64,000 bases of DNA from Streptomyces sp. WZ-12. GTDB lineage: Bacteria > Actinomycetota > Actinomycetes > Streptomycetales > Streptomycetaceae. The position numbers and the translations under genes were made by a program. The first letter of the stretch is position 1; the number at the start of each line of letters is the position of its first letter. Positions 44,583 to 54,668 of the stretch are shown here, piece by piece. The stretch covers positions 1,736,001-1,800,000 of the forward strand of contig NZ_CP118574.1 of assembly GCF_028898845.1 (NCBI RefSeq), written 5' to 3'. The notes beneath the pieces were generated by a model. The model was not told the DNA's origin. It saw nothing but the letters and a program-made list of their open reading frames with translations, and did not search any database.

Positions 44583-45473
44583 CTAGCCCCGCACGGTGAG
44601 GTTTCTGGCGCCGGCCGGCCACGTGGGGGCGTTCCGCAGGCTCGGTGGCCGGCCGGTGCGCTGGGCGGCCGCGGGGCGGGCCCGGCCCGGGTCCTCCCGG
44701 CGGGCGGTTTCCAGGGCGCGGGAGAGATTGACGCGGTACCACAGCACCTCGTCGAACTCCTCCGCCACCAGGACCCGTTCGAAGGACTCCCGGGCCGCCG
44801 GGGTGGCCGTGATCGCGGAGGCGAGGGCGGGCCGGAGCCGGCGGAGCACGGCGCGCTCCAGCGCGTCCTCGGCCACCGACGCCAGTTCCTCCGGCGGCAG
44901 GACGGCGGCGATCACCGCCGCCGACTCCCATGGATCGTCGGTCCGGCCCATGAGTTGGGCGACCCGGCGGCTGCGCCACTGACGGGCCCGCCAGTCCTGC
45001 CCGCTGGTGAGCATCACCCGCATCGCGATCGGGGTGTTGCCCCGCAGCAGCTCCGGCTCCCGGTCGGCGAACTCCGCGATCTCCGCGGCGAGATAGAGCC
45101 AGACCACGGCACCGAAGCGGTTCACATAGAAGCGGACCGGGCCCACGCAGCCGGCGCGGGTGAGCCGCAGCGCCCGGCCGGGGCCGACGCCCATCAGTGC
45201 GGCCGCCTCATGGGTGGTGACCGTACGGAGGCGACTGCGGAGCGCCTCGGGAAAGCCCGGCTCGATCTGGAGGCGGGCGACCTCCTCCGCCGGCACCCGG
45301 CGCCGGCCGGGCGGCCCCCCGCTTCCCTGCCGGCCGTCGAACCCGGCCGGGACCGTACGGACCTCCCCGAGCTGGATGGCGAGCTCGAACTCGCCGGTCC
45401 GCAACTGGAGTTCCTGGGCGGCGCGCCCCGTCGAGAGCGTCTGCTGCCCGTCGCACATCACTGTCACCGTCAT
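44583..45473 (-). CDS. DUF6397 family protein
   Basis: 296 residues, soluble and helical with many Arg and Leu. The N-terminal STGRAAQELQLRTGEFELAI and TTHEAAALMGV look like two helix-turn-helix-type units, followed by VGPVRFYVNRFGAVVWLYLA and DDPWESAAVIAAVLPP. I recognise it as the Streptomyces DUF6397 group, function unknown; DNA binding is possible. ATG at 45473. Confidence 0.7.
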   Translation of the reverse strand: MTVTVMCDGQQTLSTGRAAQELQLRTGEFELAIQLGEVRTVPAGFDGRQGSGGPPGRRRVPAEEVARLQIEPGFPEALRSRLRTVTTHEAAALMGVGPGRALRLTRAGCVGPVRFYVNRFGAVVWLYLAAEIAEFADREPELLRGNTPIAMRVMLTSGQDWRARQWRSRRVAQLMGRTDDPWESAAVIAAVLPPEELASVAEDALERAVLRRLRPALASAITATPAARESFERVLVAEEFDEVLWYRVNLSRALETARREDPGRARPAAAQRTGRPPSLRNAPTWPAGARNLTVRG

Positions 45474-45545
45474 GGTGGTTTCCCCCTGCGACTCGTTCGT
45501 CGTTCACTGACGGTTACGACGTTAGCCGCTGGCGGTGACAGCGCG

Positions 45546-45965
45546 TCAATGCTTGCTTCGGGCCTGTGGATAACTCTCCGGCCGGCGGGCCGCGACGCCC
45601 AGGTGCTCCCCGACCCGGTTGACCAACAGCGTCATCTCGTAGGCGATCTGGCCCATGTCGGCGTCGGCGCCGGCCAGCACGCACAGACAACTGCCGTCCC
45701 CCGCCGCCGTCACGAACAACACCCCGTCGTCATACTCGATCATCGTCTGCCGCACCCGACCGACGCCGAAGTGCAGCGCGGATCCCTTCGCGAGGCTGTG
45801 CAGTCCGGAGGCGACCGCGGCGAGGTGCTCGGCGTCCGCCCCCGCCAGCTCCTGGCTCGCGCCGGTCACCAGCCCGTCGTTGGACAGCACCAACGCGTGC
45901 CGCACCAACTCGACCCGCTTGGTCAGGTCGTCCAGCAGCCAGTCGAGTCCGCTGCTCAGTGCCAT
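45546..45965 (-). CDS. Roadblock/LC7 domain protein (CvnB-like)
   Basis: 139 residues: LDWLLDDLTKRVELVRHALVLSNDGL, then HLAAVASGLHSLAKGSALHFG and TAAGDGSCLCVLAGADADMG. This is the Streptomyces conservon B component, which works with a GTPase (CvnD), DUF742 protein (CvnC) and sensor kinase (CvnA). Here only a CvnD-like gene is nearby, 650 bp away and separated by an opposite-strand gene. ATG 45965. Confidence 0.88.
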   Translation of the reverse strand: MALSSGLDWLLDDLTKRVELVRHALVLSNDGLVTGASQELAGADAEHLAAVASGLHSLAKGSALHFGVGRVRQTMIEYDDGVLFVTAAGDGSCLCVLAGADADMGQIAYEMTLLVNRVGEHLGVAARRPESYPQARSKH

Positions 45966-46129
45966 GCCGCTCCCTCCCCGTATCCCCGTCCGCGGTCTGG
46001 CCGGACGGCAGTTCGCGGCCCGTCGGCGGGCCGCCGTGCCAGCCTGTCCCACCTCCGCCGTCTCGGCAAGCGGCCCCGCAGCGGCGCGCCACGTGCGGTG
46101 CTGATCGTGCCGACGGCGAGGATGGCGGC

Positions 46130-46558
46130 ATGGCACACAGGATGACGAAGGATGAGTGGCGGGCGTTCCTTTCCGAGGGCACCCGAACCGGAAAACTCTC
46201 GACGGTGCGGGCCGACGGCAGTCCGCACATCGCCCCGGTGTGGTTCCTCATGGACGGCGACGAGCTGGTGTTCAACACCGGTCGGGACACGGTCAAGGGC
46301 CGCAATCTGGCCCGCGACGGCAGGGTGGCGCTGTGCGTCGACGACGAGCGGCCGCCGTTCTCGTTCGTGGTCGTGCAGGGAACGGCGGAGCTGGGCGACG
46401 AGCTGTCGGACGTGCGGCACTGGGCGACCCGGATCGCGGCGCGCTACGTGGGCGAGGAGCGCGCGGAGGAGTACGGGGCCCGCAACGGCGTCCCGGGCGA
46501 ACTGGTGGTGCGGGTCCGGATCGACAAGGCGGTGGCGCTCGCCGGGGTCGCGGACTGA
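46130..46558 (+). CDS. F420-dependent PPOX-class oxidoreductase
   Basis: 142 residues forming a split-barrel flavin/deazaflavin fold: GKLSTVRADGSPHIAPVWFL, NTGRDTVKGRNLARDGRVAL and SFVVVQGTAEL are family-typical. These enzymes reduce small molecules such as quinones or biliverdin with coenzyme F420. It lies between the roadblock and GTPase genes on the opposite strand. ATG 46130. Confidence 0.85.
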   Translation: MAHRMTKDEWRAFLSEGTRTGKLSTVRADGSPHIAPVWFLMDGDELVFNTGRDTVKGRNLARDGRVALCVDDERPPFSFVVVQGTAELGDELSDVRHWATRIAARYVGEERAEEYGARNGVPGELVVRVRIDKAVALAGVAD

Positions 46559-46615
46559 GGAACGGGCCCGCTGGCCGGCGCCCGCGCCCGGTGCCGGTCA
46601 GCCCGCCGGTCCCAC

Positions 46616-47212
46616 CTACCGGACGGAGTGCCTCCGCCCGGCGTGCTCGACCAGCCGGACCAGCACCTCCTTGCCCGAGTCGCGGTCCCGGGCGTCGCAC
46701 AACACAACAGGCGTCCCACGGCCCAGGTCCAGGGCGCGGGAGACCTCGTCGGCCCCGTAAGAGCCGGCCCCCGGGAAGCAGTTGACGGCCACCACGAACG
46801 GCAGGTCGCGGCGCTCGAAGTAGTCCACGGCCGGGAAGCAGTCCGGCAGCCGCCGGGTGTCGGCCAGTACCACCGCGCCCAGCGCCCCCTCGGAGAGGTC
46901 GTCCCACAGGAACCAGAAGCGGTCCTGGCCCGGGGTGCCGAAGAGATACAGGGAGAGCCCCGCCCGTATGGTGATGCGGCCGAAATCCATCGCCACGGTG
47001 GTGCTGGTCTTGCCCACCACTCCCCCGGCGTCGTCGACCACCCGTCCCGCCTCGCTGAGTTGCTCCTCGGTGCGCAGCGGCCGGATCTCGCTCACCGCGC
47101 CCACCAGAGTCGTCTTGCCCACGCCGAAACCACCCGCCACCAAGACCTTCAGGGCCATATCGGGGGCAGGGGGTGGGGGCGTGTCCTCCGGGGGCCCTTG
47201 CACGGCGTTCAT
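46616..47212 (-). CDS. Conservon-type small GTPase (CvnD-like)
   Basis: 198 residues. P-loop GGFGVGKTT near residue 28, TSTTVAMDFG, then LFGTPGQDRF and a late NCFPG in place of NKxD. These are the features of actinobacterial DUF/ATP-GTP-binding conservon D proteins, related to MglA. It would cycle between GTP and GDP and signal with roadblock partners. ATG 47212 follows GGAGGA at 7 bp. CvnA and CvnC partners are not adjacent. Confidence 0.88.
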   Translation of the reverse strand: MNAVQGPPEDTPPPPAPDMALKVLVAGGFGVGKTTLVGAVSEIRPLRTEEQLSEAGRVVDDAGGVVGKTSTTVAMDFGRITIRAGLSLYLFGTPGQDRFWFLWDDLSEGALGAVVLADTRRLPDCFPAVDYFERRDLPFVVAVNCFPGAGSYGADEVSRALDLGRGTPVVLCDARDRDSGKEVLVRLVEHAGRRHSVR

Positions 47213-47487
47213 CGGCCGTCTCCTCCAAGGTGCGAGGTCCCGCGCGGCGCGGGTGTGCGGATCCAGGGCACAGCGATGGGGCCGGCTGCGGCACCGCGTG
47301 CCGTCCGGAACCATGGCGAGGACCGTACCTCCCGCTGATCGGGATGTCCTCGGATTCGGGAAAGCCGGTGCCGGCCCGTACGGTGCGCTGGCATTCGGCC
47401 ATGCCCACCGTGGACCGCGGCCGCCTCGGGCCGGAGTTGTCGTACGGGCGTTCCCTGCCCGCGCCGGCCATGGGGAATCATGTGCGC

Positions 47488-48981
47488 ATGACGCAGCAGC
47501 GGGCAGCGCGGTCGCCGGAGCGGCGCCCGACGGCCGCCGGGGCCACCCCCTCGGCGGCGACCGTGGAACGCAACGGCATCGACCCGGTGCCGGACGCCGA
47601 ACGGCACGGCGCGCCCCGCGCGTTGTTCTGGCCCTGGGCCGCCTCCGGACTGTCCCTGCTCGGCATCGCCTACGGGATCTACGTCATGGGCCTCGGCCTC
47701 AATACCTGGCAGGCGGTGGTCACCGGGACGGTGGGCTATGTGCTGTCGTTCCTCCTGGTGGGCCTGGTGTCGGTGGCCGGGACGCGAACCGGCGCGCCCA
47801 CCATGGCCATCGGGCGGACCGTCTTCGGCCGTCGGGGCAACGCGCTGCCCACCGTGTTCAGTTACGTCTCCAACGTCGGCTGGGAGACGGTCCTGGTCGC
47901 GCTCTCCTCCCTGGGCGGCGCCACCATCCTGGCGCGCGTTGCGCCGGCGGTCTTCGCGCGGGCGGACGGGCGGACGCCCACCACCGGGGCCCAGGCCCTG
48001 TGCTTCGCCGTGACCGCCGTGACGGTGGTGGTCGTCGGCGTCTACGGGCACGCGCTGATCATGAAGGTGCAGAAGTACCTGACCGCCGCCATCACCGCGA
48101 TGACCGCGGCCTACCTGGCGCTGATGGCGGACCGGATCCACCTCTCCGCCCTCGGGGCGGGCCGGCCGGCCACTCTCGGCACCGCCATCGGGGGCGTGGT
48201 CTTCGCGATGACCCTGTTGGGGCTGGGGTGGGTCAACTGTGCCGCGGACTACAGCCGTTACCTGCCGCGGGACAGCAGCGCCCGGGCTGTTGCCGGCTGG
48301 ACGACGCTGGGCGGGGTGCTGGCCCCGGTGGTGCTGCTGGTCTTCGGGGTGCTGCTGAACGCCGGCGACCCCACGCTGGCCGCCGCGGCCGCCGCCGACC
48401 CGGTGGGCGCGCTGGCGGCCACGCTGCCGACCTGGTTCCTGGTGCCCTATCTGCTCACCGCCATCGGGGGGTTCGCCTCCGGGGCGATCATGGACATCTA
48501 CAGTTCGGGGATGTCACTGCTGGCCCTCGGGGTGCCCGTCCGCCGGCACCTCGCGGTGCTGGTGGACGGGGCGTTGATGGCCGCCGGCGGCTGGTACGTG
48601 CTGTTCGTCTCGCCCAGTTTCTTCGCCACGTTCCAGGCGTTCCTGTCGGTGGTCGGGGTGGCGATGGCCGCGTGGACGGCGATCTTCCTGGTGGAGCGGT
48701 GGCGCGCCCGCCGCTCCGGTACCGGACTGGCCGCGGCACCCGCCGTCAGGTGGCCCGCGCTCCTCTCGCTCACCGTGGCCACCGCCGTCGGGCTCGGCCT
48801 TATCACCTCCGCCGACCCCAACCTCGCCCGCGCCACCGGCTTTCTGCTGGGCGACGGCGCCGCGCACGGCACGCTGGGCGCCATGAACCTCGGCGTGGTG
48901 GCCGCGCTGCTCGTCGCGGGCGCCCTCTACGCCCTCACCGCACCTCTGGCCCGTACCGCAGCACCCGAAGGAGACCGATGA
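47488..48981 (+). CDS. NCS1-family nucleobase permease
   Basis: 497 residues with 12 predicted helices. The first helix region (LFWPWAASGLSLLGIAYGIY) and GWVNCAADYSRYLPR are typical of cytosine/purine NCS1 transporters that import nucleobases or related compounds with a cation. The ATG at 47488 gives a normal N-terminus; one at 47470 in the same frame is possible. The stop overlaps the methyltransferase start. Its substrate and any link to add are inferred only loosely. Confidence 0.85.
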   Translation: MTQQRAARSPERRPTAAGATPSAATVERNGIDPVPDAERHGAPRALFWPWAASGLSLLGIAYGIYVMGLGLNTWQAVVTGTVGYVLSFLLVGLVSVAGTRTGAPTMAIGRTVFGRRGNALPTVFSYVSNVGWETVLVALSSLGGATILARVAPAVFARADGRTPTTGAQALCFAVTAVTVVVVGVYGHALIMKVQKYLTAAITAMTAAYLALMADRIHLSALGAGRPATLGTAIGGVVFAMTLLGLGWVNCAADYSRYLPRDSSARAVAGWTTLGGVLAPVVLLVFGVLLNAGDPTLAAAAAADPVGALAATLPTWFLVPYLLTAIGGFASGAIMDIYSSGMSLLALGVPVRRHLAVLVDGALMAAGGWYVLFVSPSFFATFQAFLSVVGVAMAAWTAIFLVERWRARRSGTGLAAAPAVRWPALLSLTVATAVGLGLITSADPNLARATGFLLGDGAAHGTLGAMNLGVVAALLVAGALYALTAPLARTAAPEGDR

Positions 48982-49589
48982 CCGGCCCGCACAGCAGCCA
49001 TCCGCACGACGTCCGCGCGTTCTTCGGCGTCCGCGCCGCCGGCTGGGACGCCAAGTTCCCCGACGACGGCCCCGCTTACGCCGCCGGCGTGGCCGAGTTG
49101 GGCCTCCGACCGGGCCAGCGGGTGCTGGACGCCGGCTGCGGCACCGGACGCGCCCTGCCGGCCCTCAGAGCGGCCGTGGGGCCGCACGGGACGGTGCTGG
49201 GCGCGGATCTCACCCCGGAGATGCTGGCGGCCGCCGTGCGGGCCGGACGAGGCGCCTGCGCGGGCCTGTTGCTCGCCGATGTGGCCCGACTCCCCCTCCC
49301 GTCCGCGACGTTGGACGCCGTGTTCGCCGCCGGGCTGATCTCCCATCTGTCCGACTCCGCGGGCGGGCTGGCCGAACTCGCCAGAGTGGTGCGCCCCGGT
49401 GGGCGGCTGGCGCTCTTCCACCCCATCGGGCGGGCCGCCCTCGCCGCCCGCAAGGGGCGCCCGCTCACCCCCGACGACCTGCGCGCCGAACCCCGACTGC
49501 GGCCCCTCCTGGCCAGCAGTGGCTGGGAGCTTCGCCAGTACACCGACGAGGACAGCCGCTATCTGGCACTGGCGGTCCGGCGGGGATGA
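48978..49589 (+). CDS. Class I SAM-dependent methyltransferase
   Basis: 203 residues. The SAM site is VLDAGCGTGRALPAL near residue 50, followed by GADLTPEML and a VVRPGGRLALFHP strand. UbiE/Methyltransf_11 type acting on a small molecule. It overlaps the permease gene by 4 bp, so the two are expressed together, perhaps for a modified nucleobase; this is speculative. Confidence 0.87.
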   Translation: MTGPHSSHPHDVRAFFGVRAAGWDAKFPDDGPAYAAGVAELGLRPGQRVLDAGCGTGRALPALRAAVGPHGTVLGADLTPEMLAAAVRAGRGACAGLLLADVARLPLPSATLDAVFAAGLISHLSDSAGGLAELARVVRPGGRLALFHPIGRAALAARKGRPLTPDDLRAEPRLRPLLASSGWELRQYTDEDSRYLALAVRRG

Positions 49590-49616
49590 CGCGCCCCTGG
49601 CGGACCGCCGCGCGCC

Positions 49617-50528
49617 TCAGGACGCCGGGTCCTCCTGGGCGGCAGCGTCGCCGACGGGGTGAACGGGACAGCCGCCGAGCCCACGGGACTTGGGGAAGGT
49701 CCCGAGTTCGGCGACCCGGTAGCCGTTCGGGTAGCCCTTGATCTCGGGGTTCTGGCGGGCGTAGTGGGGCGTGCGACGCGGCGGCAGCAGCCGCACGGCC
49801 TTGGCGCGCAGCTTCAGGGCCGTCTGCACCACCGTCCGCACGGCGGGCCGGGGCCGGTCGTAGCGGAAGGCGTCCAGCAGAGTGTCGTCCAGGAGGGCCT
49901 TGCTGGCGCCGCGCACCGCGGGGGCGAGCGGGCCGTACCAGCCCGCCATCAGATCCAGGGAGGCGTCGGCCACCCGGCGGGCACCGGGGTCCCACCCGAA
50001 GTGGGCCTCCTCGTAGGCGTCCAGGCAGCTCTCGAACTCCTGGTAGGTCTCCGGGATGTCGCTGATCCCCATGTGGCGGCCGAGGGTGCGGTAGTACGCG
50101 GCGATGGCGCGCTTCTCGTGTTCGCTCAGCCGCCGCCAGCCGTACCGCTCGATCCAGCGGATCGGGACCGCCACGAAGGTGCACAGCACATAGCGCATGT
50201 CCTCGTTGCTGATGTCGTAGCTGCGGTGCATCTGGTTGATGCGGCGGATCGCGGTCCGGCCGTCGCCGGTCTCGAAGCCGTGCTCGATGACGGTGTCCAG
50301 GAGCAACGCGGTGTCGTCGTACCGCTTTTGCGTGCGGTCCGTGAGCTCTGCGGTCTCGGCGAGCAACCGCCCGATGCTCGGCACCGCGTAGGTGCGGTAG
50401 AGCGCCAACTCCAGGGCCCTGGTGATGTCCCAGGGGAACTCGTGGGCGTAGGTGATGCGGTGGATCCGTAAGAAGTCGCGCTCGGGGTCGAGCCGTTGGA
50501 TCTCCTTGAGCCAGTCGAAGCGCTGCAC
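49617..50528 (-). CDS. MpaB-family oxygenase (DUF2236-like)
   Basis: 303 residues, helical. The N-terminal ITRALELALYRTYAVPSIGRLL and NEDMRYVLCTFVAVPIRWIERYGWR are typical of the MpaB/latex-clearing-protein-related oxygenases, which carry a haem or metal bound by histidines in a helical fold. The region IRRINQMHRSYDISNEDM carries a conserved His. Substrate is unknown. ATG 50528. Confidence 0.8.
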   Translation of the reverse strand: MQRFDWLKEIQRLDPERDFLRIHRITYAHEFPWDITRALELALYRTYAVPSIGRLLAETAELTDRTQKRYDDTALLLDTVIEHGFETGDGRTAIRRINQMHRSYDISNEDMRYVLCTFVAVPIRWIERYGWRRLSEHEKRAIAAYYRTLGRHMGISDIPETYQEFESCLDAYEEAHFGWDPGARRVADASLDLMAGWYGPLAPAVRGASKALLDDTLLDAFRYDRPRPAVRTVVQTALKLRAKAVRLLPPRRTPHYARQNPEIKGYPNGYRVAELGTFPKSRGLGGCPVHPVGDAAAQEDPAS

Positions 50529-50741
50529 CGGTCGTCCGTCCCTTCGTCGCCGTAGTTCTCACAGTAAGGGCTGCGGAGGACACCTCGCCCCGGAGGAGAC
50601 CGAGTTGCCGCCGCTCCTACGGGCCGGCGGCCCCGCGTCCCGGTACCGGTCGCATCGTCGCAGCGTACGGCTGGTGACAAGGTCGCTCCCGGCCAATTAG
50701 GGTGCGCGGCGAAGTGCGGACCCGATGGAGGGAGACCCGGC

Positions 50742-51527
50742 GTGCCCACGATCGAGAGCGGCGACGGCGATCAGTTGTTCGTGCTGACGGCGGTGCTGCT
50801 CACGCCCGCGCAGTTCCCGAGCGTGCTCGGCGACGACTATCCCGAGGTGTGCGCGGGGCTCGGTCTCGAACCGTACGCGGAGGGCTACGGGTTGCTGCTC
50901 GGGCAGGACGGCGCCGGGGCGCGCTGGACCGTGGCCACCGAGGACGTGTCGCTGGTGGCCTGCGCGATCGCGGCCTGGGACTGCGGCATGGAGTACGACC
51001 TGTCGCCCAGTGAGGAGAGCATGGTGGCGGCGCTGCCGGGCTGGCCGCTGGCGCTCGCGGTGTCGGCCCCCGGGGTCCCGCAGCCGCACGACCCGGAGCC
51101 GCACACGGGCGACCGGGCACCGCTGGCGCCGCCGGACGCCGCCGGCTGGGGGCCCGCCCAACGGCGGCTGGGCGCGGACGAGATAGCGCTCCAGTGGGCC
51201 TCCTGGCGCGCCCAGGTCGAGGACGCGGACGTGACCTTCGCGGAGCCCGGCGAGGAGCGTCACCGGGGCGTGCGGCGGGTGCTGGCCGAGGCCCGCGGCT
51301 ATGTGGCCGACCCGCCGCCGCCCGGCCGGGTGCGGTCGTCGTTCGCCGCGGGCGGGGCCCGCACACTGCGGGTCGACGGCCCGGGGTGGAGCATGGTGGC
51401 CCGCACCGACGACATCGCGCTCGTCCTGTTGGACGACGAGCCGGGCCAGGTGCACCCGGTGGGCCGGGGGCCCGAACTGCCCGGCCTGCTGGCCTCATTG
51501 GACGGACTGGCGGCCCGCCCCGTCTGA
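50742..51527 (+). CDS. Hypothetical protein, Streptomyces-type
   Basis: 261 residues from GTG 50742 after a GGAGGGAGA-rich site. Acidic and soluble, with aromatic N-terminal segment QLFVLTAVLLTPAQF and a C-terminal part (WSMVARTDDIALVLLDDEPG) that looks beta-rich. No known domain is recognised. Alone, with a small membrane protein convergent downstream. Confidence 0.65.
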   Translation: MPTIESGDGDQLFVLTAVLLTPAQFPSVLGDDYPEVCAGLGLEPYAEGYGLLLGQDGAGARWTVATEDVSLVACAIAAWDCGMEYDLSPSEESMVAALPGWPLALAVSAPGVPQPHDPEPHTGDRAPLAPPDAAGWGPAQRRLGADEIALQWASWRAQVEDADVTFAEPGEERHRGVRRVLAEARGYVADPPPPGRVRSSFAAGGARTLRVDGPGWSMVARTDDIALVLLDDEPGQVHPVGRGPELPGLLASLDGLAARPV

Positions 51528-51577
51528 CGGCGGCGCCCCGGGCCGCGCTCATCCGCGGCCCGGTGGGGCCCGTCGAC

Positions 51578-51760
51578 TCAGCGGCCGAGCTCCTTGCGGC
51601 TCGCCCTGCGCAGCCGGCGCCGCTGGGAGGGGTCCAGCGTCAGATACGCGGCGGCCGGGATCCCGACCATGACCAAGACGGCCGCCCAGAAGGGCAGCAG
51701 CCACAGCAGGATCACTCCCACCGCGACGCCGCCGATCGCGACCTTCGCCTGTGTGGACAT
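51578..51760 (-). CDS. Small two-helix membrane protein
   Basis: 60 residues: two close hydrophobic helices (KVAIGGVAVGVILLWLLPF; AAVLVMVGIPAAAYLTL) and a basic cytoplasmic tail. No family is recognised. The start ATG at 51760 has a ribosome-site-like AAGGAT upstream. Confidence 0.65.
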   Translation of the reverse strand: MSTQAKVAIGGVAVGVILLWLLPFWAAVLVMVGIPAAAYLTLDPSQRRRLRRASRKELGR

Positions 51761-51906
51761 CCTTCACGCCCTTTCTGCGGCGCGTGCCGCGCTCTGTCGT
51801 ATTCCATTGAACGCCGGTTCGGCGCCGGAGGTTCCCTCACGGGGCGGAATGTGCTGTACTCCCGGCCGCTCCACGCCAGTAGTCAAATTTGAGGAGTACC
51901 GGTCCA

Positions 51907-54475
51907 GTGGGTTCCCTCCCCTCCGTCACGCCCTCGCTGCTCTGCGCACTCTCCCGCTGCGCGGCGGTCTTCCTGCCGTCCAACCCGCCGCGGCTCGGAC
52001 GGGTCGCCTTCTGGCATCCGGACGGCGAGGGTGCCCTGGACACCGCCCTACGGGCCGCCTCCCCTGGGGACGGTGGACGGGCTCCTGTACTGGAGGACCT
52101 GCCGGTCGCGCTGCCCACGGGGCCGGCGGGCAGCGCCTGGACCGAAGACGGCGACGCCATCGCCGTGCGTGCCGTGTCGGCCCTGGTGCTCCCGGTCGCC
52201 GAGGCGCTCCCCCTCCTCACCCGTATACGGGGCCGCCGCGACGCCCATCCGGCCGCCGCCTTCTGGGGCGCGGCCGCCCTGCTGGCGCTCCACCTCGCGG
52301 CCCGCGGTCGGCTGCTGCCCGGTCTGTCCCCCACCGACCACGACGCCTGGCGGGCCGGCCCGCTCGACCTCGACGACATGGCGCGGCTGCGTGAGCTGGC
52401 CGCCGCGATGCCACCGCACGCCCACGCCACCCCGCTCCCCGGTTCCGCCCCGGTGCGGCTGCCGGAACCGGAGCACCGGGTGCGGGCCTTCCTGGACGCG
52501 GTCGCCGACGGGCTGCCCCGTACGCCCGCCGCCGAACTCGTCGCCGGCGGGCCGGCGTTCGCCGCGCCGGCCCCGCAGCGCCTCCCCGAGCTGCGGCCCT
52601 GGGCGACGGAGGTGGCCGCCGGGCACGACGCGGGGGTGCGGCTCTCCCTGCGGGTGGAGGTGCACGGCGTGGACCTGGGACGGCCGGCGGCGCCGGCGAC
52701 CGGGGAGCCCACGGGTGCGTCGGGTACGCCCCGAGTGCGGGCGGGAAGCGGGGCGGCGGGCCCGTTGGCAAGGGGTGGCGGCGAGGCGCCCGGTACGGAG
52801 GGGGCGGGCGCCGCGCCCTCGGGGGCGACGTTCTCCGCCGTCGTCCAGGTGCACAGCGCCTCCGACCCCACCGTGGTCGCCGACGCCGCCGAGGTGTGGG
52901 CGGGAACGGCACCGGCGGGGCGCGAGTTCGGCGCGCGGGCGCGGGCGGAGACGCTGCTGACACTGCGCCGGACGGCCGGGGCCTGGGAGCCGCTGACGCC
53001 GCTGCTGAGCGCCGCGGTACCCGATGCGCTGGAGCTGGCGGACGAGGAGGTCGCCGAGCTGCTGGGGCCGGCCTCCGGCGCGCTGGCCGCCGTCGGCGTC
53101 CGGGTCCACTGGCCCGCGGAGCTGACGCGGACGCTGACCACGCGGGCCGTGGTGGGGCCGCCGGACGGGCCGGCCGCCGGCGCGTACGGTGCCGGGCCCG
53201 GTGGGGTGCCCTCGCTGGTCTCCACCGAGGCGCTGCTGTCGTTCAGTTGGCGGTTCGCCGTCGGCGACCGGGATATCGACCGGGCGGAGTTGGACCGGCT
53301 CGCCGAGGCCCGGCGCCCCTGGTGCGCCTGCACGGCCGTTGGGTCCTGTTGGGCCCGGAGCAGGTGCGCGCCGCCCGGGAGCGCGAGGACCGCGCCGTCG
53401 CCCCGTTGGACGTCCTGGGGGCGGCGCTCACCGGTTCCGCCCGGGACGAGGACGGCCGGCCGGTGGAGGTCCAAGCGGCGGGCTGGCTGGCGCAGTTGCG
53501 CGACCGGCTGGCCGACCAGGAGCAGGCACAGGGGCCGTCCATCGGGCAACCGGCCGGCCTCACCGCCACGTTGCGCGACTATCAGGTGCGCGGCCTGGAC
53601 TGGTTGCACCGGATGACCTCGCTCGGCCTGGGCGGCTGCCTGGCCGACGACATGGGCCTGGGCAAGACCCTCACCCTGATCGCCCTGCATCTGCACCGGC
53701 AGGCCGACCCGGAGTCGAGGAGCTGCTGGCCGAGCTCCAGCGACGCAGCGCGTCCCGGGCCGGCACGGCGGCCGGGGACGGCCGCACGGACGCGGACGCG
53801 GCGGGTGTCCCGGCCGGCGCGGCATACGCGGCACCGGATGCACCGCCGCCGCTGCCCGCGCCCCCGCCCCCGCCGCCGGTCGCGGCACCGGGCCCGGCAC
53901 CGTCGCTAACGGGCGGCACCCCACCGCCCGAAGTGGCCGCGGACGCCCTGGAGTTCCTGCTCGCCGACGCGGCGGCGCGCGCCCAGCAGATGTTGGCCGA
54001 GGCGCTGTCCCCCGGGCACGCGGACGGTCCGCCGGCGCCGTCCCTGACGCCCGCGCAGGACGCGGTGCGGCTGGCGGCCGCCGGTCCGGGGGCGACGGCC
54101 GCGGCGCGGCTGGCGGACGGTTCGGGGCGCGATGCGCGGGGCCTCGTACTGGCCGTCCGCGCCTGGCAGTTGGGCGGTGCGGCCGGACTGGCGGCCCTTG
54201 AGGAGGAGTGGGTGCCGGCGCCGGAGGTGGCGGCGCGGGCGCGGGACCGGCTGGCGGACGCCTGGGCCGACGCGACGCCCCGGCCCCGGCTGCGGGCCGT
54301 CGGCAACCGCTGGACGGTCGTGGGCGGCGGCACCCAGCTCCGCTACGGGCGCGACGGCCGGTGGTGGCCGTTCCGCAAGGAGGGCGGGCGGTGGGCGCCC
54401 GCGGGGCCGGCGGCGGACGATCCGGTGGCGGCGCTGGCCGGGGTCGCGGCAGAGCTACCCGATGTGCACCCGTAG
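51907..54475 (+). pseudogene. SNF2 helicase/SWIM-protein remnant: frameshift plus internal deletion
   Basis: The first 470 codons encode the N-terminus of a large SNF2-family helicase. Near 53317 one C appears missing from a C-run, and the reading frame shifts: [20 protein letters not shown] continues in another frame through [18 protein letters not shown] and the Walker A segment [16 protein letters not shown]. After about 53715 the DEAH box, helicase C domain and everything else are absent. A third frame resumes with [14 protein letters not shown] and ends in RYGRDGRWWPFRKEGGRWAP, which is the C-terminus of a SWIM zinc-finger protein, usually the next gene downstream. A deletion thus fused two genes. 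An assembly fault is the alternative. Confidence 0.75.
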
Positions 54476-54668
54476 GGGAATCCCCCCGTGATGCGAGAAA
54501 CCTCACGTTTGCCCAAGCCTTGACACCTGGTGGTCAGTTCGGGTCGCCACCAATGACAGGATGGAACCGAATCCGCACCCTTTTCGTGCGATTCATTCCG
54601 CGACGCCGCCCACTTGCGTCCGCATACGCCCCCGTCCGACCGATCCGACCGTTAGGCCCCGTCCTGCC

